A stretch of 64,000 nt of DNA from Linum tenue (taxonomy: Eukaryota > Streptophyta > Magnoliopsida > Malpighiales > Linaceae), in assembly GCA_946122785.1 (NCBI GenBank), contig CAMGYJ010000006.1, positions 31,075,168-31,139,167 on the forward strand, read 5' to 3'. Within the stretch, counting starts at the first letter, position 1, and every line of letters starts with the position of its first letter. Under the pieces are notes generated by a model, which was given only the letters and a program-made list of their open reading frames with translations, had not been told where the DNA came from and did not search any database. Positions 10,371 to 23,388 of this stretch are shown here, one piece after another. Both the position numbers and the translations under genes were made by a program.

Positions 10371-11475
10371 ACCACTACAACACCCGAACTATGAAGAAAA
10401 TGTCATATGTGTCCTAATTTATTCAATATTTCATTTGTGTCCTGAACTATTTTTCCATTAATTAGTATTGACCAATGTTGCTCGTTAGTATTTAATCGAA
10501 AATCCAGTCAGCATCTGACGTGGAATTTTTTAATCTGAATTTATATTTTTTCACAAAAAAATAACTAAATAAAATAAAAGGAAAATAACCCCTCACCCAC
10601 CCACCCACCCATCTCCGCGTCGTGACATCTCCTCCCCCGAATTGAATTCAGACCACGATAACCTCTCCTCCTCATTGCCGCCGACTTCACTAGAGCTCGT
10701 CGTCGATCACTCCTTCCCCCAGTCGTTCTTTTCCTCTTCCACCAGTACCAAAAAACCAAGAATGGAGATTAATCCCATCTGTCAGACTGTCACTCCTTCC
10801 CCCTTGTTCTTTTCCTCTTCCACCAATACCCAAAAAATCAACGTTCACCCTCCTCCCACGTTTGCCTTATCCAAACTCTCCCCAGAAATCCGGTGGCGGT
10901 TAGCCTCTTACAGCACCAGTCCAGCCTCCGCTCAACAACGACATCACCACCATCACCGAAAATTTCTTGGCCACCGAATCTGAGAATGAGGTTGTCGGCT
11001 CGGATTCTGATCTGAAGGCGGTGGAGGCGTTGTAGCTGTAGAGCTTGCCTATGAGAGTGCGGAAGGCGAGGAAAAAGAATTGTGAGACATTTGGAGTGTG
11101 GGAGCAGAAGATGGATTTGAGAGAGGAGCAGGGGGCGGCGGCAGTGATTGACATCAGCAAGGATTCGAGAGATTGTCGAGTCCTTCCAACGAGGATCCCA
11201 AATCCTCCATTGCATTGGCTAGAAGAAGAGAGCGCTTCCGGATACCCATCGTAAACCTAATTCTGCCGCAGATGAAGAATCCGATGGTGGCACAATGGCG
11301 GCGATGAGGGGGAGATAAAGGGTCGCTTACAATCACAGTAGAGATGAGAAGGAATTAGATTTTGTTTTCATTTTGTTATTTGTTTTTATTTTTGTTAAAT
11401 TAAATTAAACCTAATCTGACGTGTCTGGGGACATGACATTTATGTGCCCACCACGTTTTTGCCATATCACCAATA
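10371..11475. other. Possible gene-capturing transposon remnant
   Basis: AT-rich ends (phrases such as 'tttgtgtcctgaactatttt' on the left) surround a GC- and pyrimidine-rich core (10590-11340), which is the composition of a Pack-MULE. The core has a CCCA microsatellite (10590-10610) and a 60-bp tandem duplication (near 10710 and 10795). Several overlapping open frames exist and none is recognised. Terminal inverted repeats and a target duplication could not be matched. The right end abuts the truncated retroelement. Confidence 0.25.
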
Positions 11476-12444
11476 GCAATGCATTGCCTGTTGCTATCCT
11501 GTCCCTGGAACCATCCCAGAACGATCAGTGGCCGAGACCAACTTAGATACAACCTGCACCAATTCAGACGACTGGGTGGCTACAGCATGCACACCCCGAC
11601 CTGGTGCTCGTCTCGATCTCCTGGTATTTCCCCAATAATATCCCTGCTTTGCCATCTCTTCAAAGAGTTGATTCAACTGCGGCGGCGTCTTGGTTAGCAT
11701 ATTCCCGCCGCAAACCGAATCAATCAGCTGCTTGTCTTCTGGGAAGAGGGCGTGGTAGAAGGTTCCCACCTTGAAGGTTTCAGTGAAACCATGACTGGGA
11801 AACTTGAGGAAAAGACTGGTGTGTCTTGCCCAAGCATCCCAAATGGTTTCATCCTCCTCCTGGGCAAAGTGGGTGATCTGCTTTTGCAGGGCCGCCGTCT
11901 TTGACGGAGGATGATAGCAGGTAATGAACTTGTCCGCCAGGTTGGCGAACGTGGTGATCGATCCCCGGAGGCCGAGTGTCCAACCACTCCTTGGCATGCC
12001 CCTCCAAAGTGAATGTGAAGTATCTCAGCTGGATGGCATCGGCTGGGACCCAATTTATCTTGATCCCATCGATGAGATCGTGGAATCGCCGCAGATGCGA
12101 CCTGGGACCCCCCCCCCCTCTTTTCCACGAAATACTACCAAGCCGCGCAGCATGGTGATGATAGAGGTGCTCACCTCAAAGTTATTGGCTGGAACTTGAG
12201 GGTGCTGGATGGGAGAACTCATGTCCGCGGCTGTGGCAGTCCAGTAATATCCCATGGCGTGCTTATCGGTGACAACCACATTATTGTTTTGTGGCACACC
12301 CATATCTTCCTCTTGGTTGATGTGCAGACGTGCTAGAGCCTCCTCCGCAGCCAGTCACGCCTTTAAAGCTTGCTTGAAGTTCTTGCAAGTCTGTTCAAGC
12401 TCTTGGTCTAACGGCAGTAGTTCTCCTGACTGGCTACGGGTCAT
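11476..12444 (-). pseudogene. gag fragment of copy A
   Basis: The start is MTRSQSGELLPLDQELE at 12444, the same N terminus as the other gag genes in the window. Recognisable blocks are QVPANNFEVSTSIITMLRG, NLADKFIT.YHPPSKT, FYHALFPEDKQLIDSVCGG and KTPPQLNQLFEEMA, all typical of Athila/Tat-type capsid regions. A CGA codon of the relatives is TGA here (near 12354), and at least two frameshifts follow (about 12110 and 11990). Not functional. Confidence 0.8.
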
Positions 12445-12587
12445 GCACTACCTGCACACATAATGCAAACACAACCCGTGAAGGCACAAAGGTGGAAGAG
12501 AGAAAATGCAGTAAAGAAAAAGCTAGAGTAACAGACTTTCACGTTTCTACAATAACCTAGGGTTCCCCTGCAACGACGCCAAAAACT

Positions 12588-13968
12588 TGACACGCTATTA
12601 CACAACACCAAACTACGACCAAGTGTAATCGCAGTCCGTAAATGCAGAATAGTGGTAAGTTTAATTTATAAACCCGGGGTCTAGATCTACTGCCTACTCC
12701 GTGATTATCTATTATCTAGCGAGACTAAGCTGAGTGAATGTGATTTTAAGCTAAAGCAGTAAGAAAGCAAGAAATTGTCGAAGTTCTTAAGCAAGGGAAG
12801 AGTCACTCGGGAATGAATCCCCCTAGCTCCTTAGTTAGGTCAAAGTTGTACTTCCCTTTGGTTGATTCGTTGTTGATTAAACTGCGGAAGATCCTAAATT
12901 AGCTTGAAATCTCCTAAGCTGACTAAGCCCTCTTAAGCAGAATACCCGACAAGCGACTAGCCTTCACCGGAATAGACTGTTAAGGCGATTCACACAGATC
13001 TTCACTACTAGAATGAATTCCAGCACAAAGCAATGAATTGACTAAATCTCGTATAATCAATTCACTACTACCGATTGAAGAAGCTATAACAACCTAATCA
13101 GATTCTATCTATCTCAAGTTGCAGCAGAAATCGAGAAAAGTTGATCAGGCTTCAATTGACTCAATAAACACACTTCAATCGATTATAATCAATCAGTATC
13201 TCAAACCACAAGTCATTACAAACATGATCCCTAACACATGGAACTAGGGCTCTTCATACCCGAGTGAGAGAGAGTTCTACTCCATAGAGAGAGAGATAGA
13301 GGAAATCAGAATACAAAGCGTCATACTCATAATGATGGGAAGAATATGCTTTGGGATCATAATCTTCACTCCAGGGATGAAATCTAAGCTTGATTGATGA
13401 AACACAACTCCAAAATCACCTCTAGGGTTCGTTTGTCACACTTTCTCTCTCTAGGACTCTGTTTTTGCTCTGGAAAATCGATTCCCCTTCAAAGACTCGA
13501 AATTGGGTTTAAAATCCAGTTTTTTCCGATCACACGGCCAGGCCACATGGCCAGGCCACACGGCCGTGTGAAATCCCCTGTTGCCCGTGTAACTCTCCAA
13601 AACGCGGCGTTTGATTAAGTGACTCTAGGTACGCTACACGGCCAAAATGACACGGTCGTGTGGAAATCTGACTTGCCCGTGTAACTCTCTGGAAATCCCA
13701 CACGGCCAAAAGGGGTCCTTACACGACCCGTGTGGCTTTGCCCTCCTAACGATGTTTCACATGGCCAAGTCACACGGCCGTGTGGTTTCCTCAGCTTTTC
13801 GTCAAACGTCCCAACTTCATCCAATCGACCCCGAACTCGTGCCCAAACCTTCCTTCACGCACTAGGACCTGAAATATCACAAACAATAACAACCTAGCGT
13901 GACATCGGCCTAAAACAAGAGACGAGGCTCAAACAGTATAAGAATTATGGACAACATGTGTAAATATC
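12588..13968 (-). repeat. LTR of copy A
   Basis: It starts (plus-strand view) tgacacgc and ends atca. Compared with the related LTRs it has lost about 8 bp just before the end. A cluster of CACGGCC half-sites and ACACGGCCGTGTG palindromes lies at 13535-13790. The primer site next to it (12565-12581) differs from the tRNA-Asp complement at a few positions. Confidence 0.8.
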
Positions 13969-14065
13969 AAGTTATCATCGAACAATTTGATTGCATAGTT
14001 ATATGAAGTTCAACCCGTCATATCCCGAACAACTTGATTGCATTGTCTAAAAATATCTAGCGTGC

Positions 14066-16298
14066 TATATCTAGGACAACTCTCTCCCCTCTTCTCTTTA
14101 TCCTTATGAGCAACGCTCTTTCCTTCCTTATTGATAAAGCTGCTCGGACAGGAGATCTGAGAGGTTTGAAACTCAACAGATCCTGCCCTCTGCTCACACA
14201 CTGCTTATTTGCAGATGACACCGTCATCCTTGGCGAGGCTTCAACAGTGGAAGCAACAAAAATTCTTAGCATTATCAATGAGTATGGTTCGATAACAGGC
14301 CAAGAGGTCAACAAAGATAAATCCTCGATTTTTTTCAGCCACAATGTCACAGAGGAGGAAAAAAGGCATCATCATTCTCACAGCTGGGTTCACAGATACA
14401 AACTGCCACTCCAAGTATCTAGGGGTCCCAACAGAGTGGGGGAGATCAAAAAAAGAGACCTTTCAATTTCTCATCCGAAGAATGGAAAGCAAAGGAGAGG
14501 CATGGAAGAGCCTCCTACTCTCTCCAGGAGGCAAAGAAACCCTGCTCAAAGCTGTCTTTCAGGCAATCCCTTCTTTCATCATGTGCCTTTTCCTCCTGCC
14601 TAAATCAACAACAAACAAGATGGATTCCATGCTGAGGAATTTTTTCTGGGGTGGTAACATGACCAAGAAGACGATTCATTGGCGAGCTGGGCACGTCCTG
14701 TATGCGCCTAAAGAAGGAGGGTTAGGTTTCAGACCTTTTCACATTTTCAACATGGCCCTTCTTGCCAAACAAGCATGGAGAATCCTTACCAACCCCGACG
14801 CTTTGTGGGTGAAGGTTCTTAAAAGCATTTATTTCCCTGATCAGGATTTCCTTTCTGCAAAAAAGGGCAGTAAAGCTTCCTGGATTTGGGCTAGTATCTG
14901 GGAGGCAAAAGGCTGGATGCAACAGGGCGTTGTCAGGGTGATTGGAAACGGGATGACAACCAAAATGTTTCAGGACCCCTGGCGCTTTGATAGATCAGGC
15001 CCCCTTCTGGCTAATGGAGCTACTGACTCATCTACCACAGCAACCTTCATTGATGCCATTTCTAGGGAATGGAATTTCGACCTGCTGGAACAGTTTCTTG
15101 ACACACAAGAAATCCTCCTAACGGGTGCCACCCCAATCGGGCCAGCCAACATGAATGATTATTGCGCTTGGAGGTTCTCTGAAATTGGCAGTTTCTCAGT
15201 CAAGTCAGCTTTCCACCTGTTCCACAACCAAACCAGAGGCACTCAAGGATCAGTGAACCCCTTCCCCCAAACATCCAAAGACAACTGGAAATGGTTATGG
15301 AGTTTATCTATGCCACCAAAACTAAAGTTCTTTATATGGAGATGTGCAAAAAATGCACTTGCATCAAAGGCCAACCTGTTCTCAAGGAAGTGTTCCCCGA
15401 CAGAAGCCTGTCCTTTGTGCAATCTCCATTCTGAATCAATTCATCACTGTCTCTTCAGCTGCCCACACGCAACAGCAGGATGGAATCGAGCGTGGCCGGA
15501 TCTCTCTACACCACCACCACTCACTAACATTCTGGATTGGCTTGTCTCTCTGCAATCAAGGTTCTCCATTGTCACCATCCAGCAGATGATCTTCCTAATG
15601 TGGCAGACATGGAAAGCTAGGAACGAAAGAATCTTCTCAGGGATTCTGCCTTGGCACCCGATCACCACGCTCAGAGCCACGACGGCCCATCACCAATGGA
15701 TCACCTGCCAGCGGAAGATAAGAGACTCTCCCCATCATCCTCAGCACACTCCACCCCCTGACCTTCCCTCTCCACCGCCGAGTATTCATGAGTTTGAAAT
15801 ACACTGTGACGGCTCCTTTTTCAATGAGTCACAGCATGCGGCATATGACGTCGTGGTAACGAACAGCCATGGACAGGTTTGTAACGGGAGAGCTGAGACC
15901 CTACATTGTTTTTCACCACTGGAAGCAGAAGCTTTTGCCCTTTGGGAAGGAGCATGTTTTGCTAAAGAGATGGCAGCACCCTGCCTTTTTAGGACGGATT
16001 GCCTCACCCTCATTCAAGCTCTCTCAAAGCCAAAAGAGGTTTGGCCATGGCGGGCCGCGGGCTGGATTAACAGAATCAAGAATTTTCTTGATAACCACCC
16101 TGGTACCAGGTTCGACTTCATCAACAGAAGGAGGAACTGCAAGGCGAACTGGGTAGCACGCTCTTGTGCAAAAAATACACTTCCGGTGGATTGGATCCAA
16201 GTCCTTGATGTAATTGGTCCACTTCTGTAGCTGGCTTGGCTTCTTGCCTCAAGGAAATGAAATATCAATGCCCTTTGTCAAAAAAAAAAAAAAAAACA
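14066..16298 (+). mobile_element. 5'-truncated L1-type LINE
   Basis: A non-LTR retrotransposon ending in a run of about 18 A (16279-16297) just after the coding stop. The 5' end begins inside the reverse transcriptase domain, as expected from incomplete reverse transcription. A short phrase (gaacaa-ttgattgcat) is repeated twice just upstream (about 13980 and 14030). I could not match a clean target duplication after the A-run. Confidence 0.9.
14072..16230 (+). pseudogene. LINE ORF2 remnant: RT C-terminus, zf-RVT, RNase H
   Basis: From the left: TTLSPLLFILMSN (RT motif before the active site), FADDTVILG (14208-14234, the FADD box with the two catalytic aspartates), then KYLGVP and the thumb/connection region. 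Next are KEGGLGFRPFHIFNMALLAKQ (plant LINE signature) and a zf-RVT region with CPLC-x8-HHC-x3-CPHA (from 15409). Last is an RNase H domain starting CDGSFF (15805) with later E and D residues (EAEAFALWEG, RTDCLTLI). One frameshift, around 14360, separates the first 85 codons from a 628-codon open frame that is otherwise intact to the stop, so the insertion is fairly young. The endonuclease and ORF1 are missing. Confidence 0.9.
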
Positions 16299-17395
16299 AA
16301 ATACCCATACGGAAAAAGAAACTCAAGCAACAGCCATAACTCAGGCGGCAGAAACTCTAAAAACACACTGACAACAATCATAAAGGATCTGTCAAGTTCC
16401 AACTGCAAGAAGACAAGAGAAGCAGCTTTCATCCATTTCCTCAAGCTTCAAAGAATAAGGTTAGTGCAACAAAAGTCAACCATCATCATCACCTCTACTA
16501 TCCATCATTATCATTCACAATAATCTTTCTATAAATGTAAAGCTTTTTCTATGAAAAACTCAATCAACATACAAGGAAATAACAAAATGGCAATTTCACT
16601 ACAACAAGAAAGGGCATAAAACGCTAAACAAGATATAATGCTTTATCTTTAAGTTCTCCACATTTTGTACACTTTAATTTCAGCTTGATCATTTAACATT
16701 TTCATGTTTGAGCATAACGCGAAGCAACTTCTAGATCTATGCCTCTTCTTGCTTGTTTTGATTGCTTTGCTCTATTTATCATATTCAATTTCACACCAAG
16801 TCAATCTAGCGTCAAAGTTATAATTTTACCTTAAAAGAGATTTAATAAAAAGGAAACCGATGACACAACATTGGAAAGTATTTTCAAACACCTTTGATTA
16901 TTTTTGGGCAGCCCTTACTGATCTTAAACACGGATCTAGGAATCCACCAAAGCTATCACAATCAGAAGTACCATACAATTTCCAGTTTCTAAGCCCTTAC
17001 ACACAAAACAGATTCCTAGATTGAGGCACCACAAACACAAAGATTACAAATTTACATACATCATAAAACCACTAATTTGACAACTTAATAAATCCAAAGT
17101 TTAAACCTATCTTAGTCCAACCGTGCAAGCATCAAAATCAATCATTGAAAAATGAAAAAAAGCTCCTAATAATCTCAAACAATAGCATTGATTTTAGGTT
17201 GCAACCAAATCTTTTTACTCCCATCATTTTAGCACAATCTGGGTTTTCAATTCACCATATCAACACGACCAAACTCATCAAACCCACCAAATAAACCTCA
17301 AAATCCAGATCAAGACACAAATAAATGTTATTCTTAAAACTCAGATCTGTGAATCCATTATAAATCCACAATATCACGATATATTTTCATGTAGA
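16299..17395. other. AT-rich intergenic DNA
   Basis: Contains only short frames. Nothing recognised on either strand. Confidence 0.4.
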
Positions 17396-18240
17396 TTCCC
17401 TAGTCTTCCTAAGTCGAGTTTAGGAGAACCTTACCCAAGCCTACCTCTTGTCATTGTTATCGCCGCCGCCGAAACATAGAGTTGTCGGCGGCAACCCTCT
17501 TCTTACTTTCTTCCCCAATGCTTCCACCACTTTCCCTCGTCAAAACCCCATAAAAAAAGAACAATCAGAATCCAAAAATCCAGAAAACGAAAATGTAAAA
17601 CCAAGAGGAGACACAAGACCTACCGTCGAGTTCCTCTCGGTTCTGACGCCTCCGTCAAAAACCCTTCACCGCCGGAGATTCTCCTTTTCCTCCACAATTA
17701 GACCGAAGCCCCAGCCTTTGCTTTTCGAGTCATTTCCGTTGTCGACCGGAAAGAGAGTCAGCATCTGCCCCTTTTATCCCTCTGTCGATTCAAGACCTAG
17801 AAATCCAAATCAAGAGGAAAAGGAAAAACAAAGTCAGACCCGAAATCCCAAATCAAAGAAGAACTCTAAACCCGACCTGCAATCCTGAAATTGCTGCCTC
17901 AATTTCCTTCATCGCAGACGTCAACAGCCGTTCGTTTCCCTCATCGTCGTGGTTATCCCCTTTTCCTTTTCTCTCGTCGTGTTTAGAAAGAGAGGAGAGT
18001 CGAGATCGAGTAAGAGAGGGAGAATGGTAGATTGAGTCTGGAGAAGACGAATCGAGAAGGGGGTAGATAGAAGAGAGAACGAAGGGAGGGAGGAGGAAGC
18101 AAATAGAGTTTTCTTCTATCAGTTTTCTGTTCTTCTTCGTTCATCCAGAGAGGAAGAGAGAAGCCATAGGGGAGAGAGAGTTGAGCGGCGTTGTGGGTTG
18201 GGACGAATAGATTAGGGTTTCCATTTCACCCTTAAGAGAG
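17396..18240. other. Pyrimidine-rich region, possible old minus-strand gene leader
   Basis: Read on the minus strand from 18230, the sequence begins with TC-rich tracts and short ATG frames, then alternates GC-moderate and T-rich blocks, as plant 5' UTRs with a first intron do. The plus-strand open frame at 17448-17888 is 146 codons, dominated by P, S, K and R, and looks like a by-product of composition. No protein family is recognised. Confidence 0.3.
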
Positions 18241-19190
18241 ACTAATATAGTACTCATGGCAGAAAGACTAAATTTCCCCCGTCGTTTTGTTGAATATTAC
18301 TTCATTGCCACCTTCCCGCATTGGAACGACGTAGTTTTTAAATCGAAACAAAACAAAAACACTTATTCTATCCTGGGATTCAAACCACCAACCTTAGGAT
18401 TGTCATAAATCTCTCCTCAACACTTTAACAATTAGGCTAGGCGCATGCCCCTTGTTCTCATATTAACTTGAATGACTCTTAGATTGAATAAACTTAATAC
18501 GTAACTTACACTTAAACAAGATAAATTACTTCTATTAGATTTTGTTCTACCCAATAAAATCATTAGTACCTTACCTATTAAAATTTATTATCTTCATTTG
18601 TTTAAATAAAATTATACATATATATTTTCCCAAAAAATGCTTAACACGAAATGTCAACGGTCAATAGACCATGATAGCATTCTCGTGTTGAGTTTTCTTC
18701 GAAAGTCATCAACTTTAAACACATGTCAATAGAATGTGTTAAGTTTTTCTTATCACACAAACTTCAACATAAACCGAACTACGTGGACTTTGATCCCGAA
18801 AACTCGGGTACATAGGCAACCAATAGGTTTCAAGTCAAACTAACAATTTTCTCCACATTTCAATGTGCAGGACTCATGATCAAGTCATAATAATAAATAC
18901 CTAATTAATCGAATCTTATAATTTATTACGTAAATAAAAGCCGCAAATAATAATACACTCAATCCTTAATACTTATCGATTTAAGTAGTACCCATTTGGA
19001 GCGTTGTGGGGTGTGAATACACTTCCCCACACGTAATCGTACTCCCGAACCCAAATCTCTAAAATTTCGCAGACCAGATTTCATTTTCAACCCTAAGATC
19101 GAGAACGGGCAAAAGGTGTTGGATCCAACACTAATTAGGTCAATGGCAACTCCGATCAAATTGTGACGGGTCCCCCGATCTCGAGGGGCG
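18241..19190. other. AT-rich DNA ending in a retroelement-like stretch
   Basis: Mostly AT-rich. The last 200 bp (about 18990-19190) carry GC-moderate phrases ending 'gatctcgaggggcggttgcg', reminiscent of LTR-retrotransposon leader sequence. I cannot place it in a family. Confidence 0.3.
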
Positions 19191-19194
19191 GTTG

Positions 19195-19960
19195 CGACAG
19201 AACCTACTGTTAAGGTGGATGAATTTGTGGAGGAGGGACAACTCGAGCATGTTTAGCAACCATCTAACTTGGATGAGGAGGACGTTTAGTGCTCTGAAGC
19301 AACCGTCTACAAGGGATTTGAGAACTCGAATCATTTGCAAGGGGCTTTGGGTAAAGAAGAGGAAGTTTCTATGCTAGATAAATTTCGATTTTATTAACCC
19401 AATTGTGATCATTACACATTGGCAATCACTACACATTTGAGGTTTTCTAGTCCTAAGCAGTTTCAACTTTCAAGATGTTATAACTAGGGATTCAATTGAA
19501 ATTGGCACTAATATAAGGTGGGTTCGGAGTAGTGATAGAAGAAAGGAGGTTGTTTGTGCCCAAAAGTGTGGATGGAGGGTGTATGCCAGTTGGTGTGGGA
19601 AACGATAAACATTTATGGTGAAGGGTGTTGGCCCACCACACGATTGTTCTTGTTCTTTTGCATTCGTGGAGCTACTGCAAAAATGGATAGCTACTGAATT
19701 TTTGCATTAGTTTAGAGTTGAGCAAGATAGAATTTAGAAAAGCTTGTTACTGAGCTCGAATAGAAGCGAGAAGAATTCTCCATGGCACACTAGAAGAAGA
19801 TTTCCATATAACACGTTCATTTATAGGACATCTTTAGAAAGTTAACCTAGATAGAATCTTCAATCTAGGAGCATTCTTATGGATAAATGTGCTCATAGTT
19901 GCTGCCAACTATACGTTACCTTTATTATTCAGCAATAAGAGTACGTGAGAATGCTTGGAG
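19195..19960 (+). pseudogene. MuDR-type transposase N-terminal remnant
   Basis: An acidic leader (VDEFVEEGQLEHV) precedes a segment reading PKQFQLS, then WVRSSDRRKEVVCAQKCGWR, VYASWCGK, a TAA stop (19606-19608), and TFMVKGVGPPHDCSC. This matches the layout of the DNA-binding/zinc N-terminal domain of plant MuDR transposases, with C-x3-CxWR-x-YAS and a later H-x-C. A following stretch (KWIATEFLH, then RRF) resembles the usual continuation. Multiple stops and shifts show it is dead. No terminal repeats were found, so it is an orphan fragment. Confidence 0.55.
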
Positions 19961-20168
19961 CTGGCACGTGGGATTATGCATGAGGAAATTACATGGGAAA
20001 TCATGATGAGCTGTTTAATTAATTGGTTGGTTAGTTGATTTTGGTTTGTGGGTTGCATACTGTTTACCCATGAAAAACCCAGCTTGTACGACATTTGATT
20101 GACCACAAGAAATTCAATGGATTTATAAGGCCAACTCAACATTAATATTAAAAGAGCTAGCTATACCT

Positions 20169-21850
20169 TGTTGGGTTGGGTTTTTGGACCTTAGTGGCCA
20201 AACTCCTTCTTCTCTATACGATGGTTGACCCGTCTCCGGGGGCCCCATAGCCGGACGATGCCTCCACTACTTGGTATGAAATTTAGATCCCAAAAACTAA
20301 GCCCGGAAAAAAGGCGACACAACAGGGTGCCAAACAACCGGGTACCAAGCCGGATACCAAATAGGAAGCCATCCAAAAACAGAGTCTGGAAACAAGGCGA
20401 CACTACGGGGTGCCAAACGACCGGGTACCTAGCCTGGTACCAAATAAGGGGGCCAAACAAGAGGGTATCAAGCCGACAAGGCAGGCCTGGTCCCAAATAA
20501 GAAATTTGGCTAAGTATGGAAAATAAGGCGACACAACGGGGTGCCAAACGACCGGGTACCAAGCCGGTTACCAGAAAGGGGGTCACCCAAAAACTAAGAA
20601 ATTTGGCTAAGTATGGAGTCAAAGGGGTATCAAGCCGACAAGGCAGGCAAGGCAGGGCTTGGTACAAAGACATAAAAATCATGAATTTGGCTTAGTATGG
20701 AGCTAAGGGGTACCAGGTCGGCAAGGCAGCCTCGGTACCAAGACCCCTACAAGGTACCAAGCCGACAAGGCGACATGGTACCATGACCCAAAGGGGGTAT
20801 CATGCCGGCAAGACTGACTTGGTGGCCAGGCAACAGGGGGCCAAGCCAGGTACCAACTAAGAGACGAACTTGATAGCCAGACATTAGAGTATCAAGCCAA
20901 TAAGACAAGAAATTCGACTAAGGCATGGTGGTTAGCTGAAGTAGCCACCCAACTAGGTACCAAACAACCATGGATCGGCCAAGATGTAGAGTTGAGCCCT
21001 TATGGGGCCATATGGAGACAAATTCCCAAGATGGGCTTGGGAGCACCTTAACGGGGTACCCAACCGGCAGGGTGCAACTTACTAACTTGATGAGAGTACA
21101 AAAAATAAGTATGGAGACAAAGTCACCAGGGCTGGCTTGGTAGCAAGGGGTGTCAAGTTGATTACATGGACTTGGTGGCATGCTAGAAGGTATCAAGACG
21201 ATGAGACGGGTTGTAACAACCAATAAGTTAATGAGGAAGACTTGGTGTCATGAGGTGGTAGCGGTCTCAAGAGCGGGGAGTCATCCAGCAGTCAAGGGTG
21301 CGATCAAGACCTCATCATGGTTCATGGAGGCTAAGGCAAGAAGAGCCTCAACCCCATCCAGTTATGACAGGGCCACAAGGCTCAACACAACCCCGACCTA
21401 GCATCGAGGCCATCAAGTACCCACCAACTCCAAGACGGGACAAGGGCCCCCAAGGTGACGGTTACCAACTAGTCACCAAGGCAGCGACAAGGACCCCGAG
21501 GCGGTTTGGAGCAAGGGGCCAGCTAGCAGTTACCAAGGCAGTTATGCCTAGTGGCTATAAATAGAAGAAAAGAAGAATCAAGGGTTCCACAACCAACCAT
21601 TTGACAAACTATTTCAAACTTTATCTTTTTCTCTGCAAATTAGCCATAGCCTTAGTTTTCGGAGTTCTCACTGAACCTCCATAGGAGTAGGTGTAATTAA
21701 CTTAGTTTGTTCCGAATAAACCATCAAACACCCTCGTTCGAACATTGTTCGGAGAGGAGTGAACCGTGTTATTAATCGTTGTTCAAGAAGTCAAGGTGCA
21801 AATCATTTAATTCAAACACAAAATTTTCCTCGCCGGAAAACACATACATG
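20169..21850. repeat. Probable solo LTR made of degenerate GGTACC-rich repeats
   Basis: From 20220 to 21200 the sequence is a long run of imperfect units around 'ggtaccaagccggcaaggc' and 'gtgccaaacgaccgggtacc', with irregular spacing of roughly 40-120 bp. It starts TGTTGGG, and a TATA-like gctataaatag lies at 21556. A leader-like tail (21600-21840) contains 'attgttcggagagga' and ends near ...aacaca. This layout (TG start, TATA box about 300 bp before the end) suggests an LTR. Flanks 'tacct' and 'tacat' are only a near match as target duplication. No internal region was found. Confidence 0.4.
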
Positions 21851-21995
21851 GCTGGCTTTTTGGACGCACGTGAAGGAAAGAGAGGTTCATGGATCATTTA
21901 GTTGGTGGGTTATTTGAGAAGTCCAATTCAGCCAACTGAAGCAAGCCGTTTACGCAGCGTTAGCGTACTTGGAGACAAAGCGCCCAGGGCGCGGT

Positions 21996-23388
21996 TGACT
22001 CGCTCCTACCGTCGCTCTAGAAAATGGCCAAGTGTAACTACCTCCTAAAGCGTAGTATAGCGGGTTTGGGTTTTAATGTCAACCCGGGTCCTAGATGTGC
22101 TGACTACTCAGTGAGTTCTTATTATCTAGCGGTGAAACTTTAGTGCAGGTCCAAACAAGAAAACAAACAAAGCAAAGTAAAAGGGGTTGTTTTCAAGTCG
22201 AGAGAGGTCACCCGGATATGGTTCCCCCTAGACTGCAGTTAAGACGGATTGTAATTTACCAAGTTCAATTTCTATGATAGTTATATTGCGGGAGGTTCTT
22301 AAACAGTCTGAAGTCTCGACTAAAGGTCTCCAGACCTTCTCAATCTGAGTCCCCAGCAGGCGACTAACCTCCATTGGAGTAAACAGATTGAGGCCCTAGC
22401 GAACAAAACCTCCACTACCGAAGTAACTTCGGTACAGAATAGTGAATTGGCTCCTCGACTAAAGTCGCCAATTCACTACCTTGAATCAAGGGTGCTCTAT
22501 CAACCTAGGCAGATATTCTCTTTCTAGGTAAAAGCAGAAACAACAGGAATTTGATCAGGATTCATGCAATTCAACAAATCAAATCTCAATTGAACATAAT
22601 CATATCAAAGAATCTGTACTTGGGTCCATACAATCAGACCTAACATACAAATCTAGGGTTCTTTATACCCAAGTGAATAAGAAAGTTACTCCATAGAGAG
22701 AGATGGGAAATCTAGCTCAGATGCCGAAACCATACTATGAAGGTTGATAATCTGCTTCTGGCACTCAATCGGATCTTCACCAAGCTCAAGCCGGGCTCCA
22801 ATGGTGATGGAGATCGATCTAGGACACTTGCATAATCAGGTTCGTCACCTTCTCTCTCTAGGTCGCACTTTTTCTCTCTAAAACTTGGAACCCTTCACTT
22901 GTGGCTGGAAATTGGGTTAAAGGCAGAAAATCCCGATCACAGGGCCGTGTGACTTCCCCAGCAGCCCGTGTGAGTTGCACAAAACGCGTCGTTTCGATTA
23001 GTGGACTTCAGCCATCCTACACGGCCACAACCACACGGCCGTGTGAGTTCTCAGGCTGCCCGTGTGAGAATTGCCGAGCCTTCACACGGCCACCTGGGTT
23101 CCCTTACACGGCCCGTGTGATTTTTGCCCGTGCAATTGATGTCACACGGCCAGGTTACACGGCCGTGTAGGTTTTAGGCGTGCCCGTGTGGCTCCATCAG
23201 CTTCCCGCAAAATATCCAATCCTCGTCCAATCGACCCCGAACTCGTTCCCAAGCCTTCATTCACGTACTAGGACCTGAAATATCACAAACAAGAACAACC
23301 TAGCTTGAAATCGGTCTAAAACGCGGGAATCGACATCTCAAACGGCTCAAGAATAGGGGCAAAAACATGTGTAATCAATGGTCTATCA
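21996..23388 (-). repeat. Copy B 3' LTR
   Basis: 1393 bp, TGACTCG...CTATCA on the plus strand (TG...CA ends). Palindromic CACACGGCCGTGTG-type motifs cluster at 22935-23205. The polypurine tract lies just inside, complementary to 23390-23405 (ttcccccacacttaacc). Confidence 0.9.

Larger units (their letters stand above)
11476..13968 (-). mobile_element. Truncated LTR retrotransposon (copy A)
   Basis: The minus-strand order is LTR (13968 to 12588), a degenerate tRNA-Asp primer site, then the first part of gag, which stops abruptly at about 11476 near the zinc-knuckle region. Protease and the other LTR are missing. It belongs to the same family as the complete copies further right. The truncation point borders the transposon-like segment at 10371-11475, so a rearrangement at that joint is likely. 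Confidence 0.85.

Noticed and set aside
10642..11336. Host gene with several exons
   Set aside because: Overlapping frames on both strands with no family motif; the tandem duplication and AT-rich ends fit transposon debris better.
17448..17888. 146-codon Ser/Pro/Lys-rich frame
   Set aside because: Composition-driven; no recognisable domain, poor start context, and the region reads more like a leader on the other strand.
20191..20682. 163-codon minus-strand frame
   Set aside because: A by-product of the GGTACC-type repeats; the amino-acid pattern follows the DNA unit.
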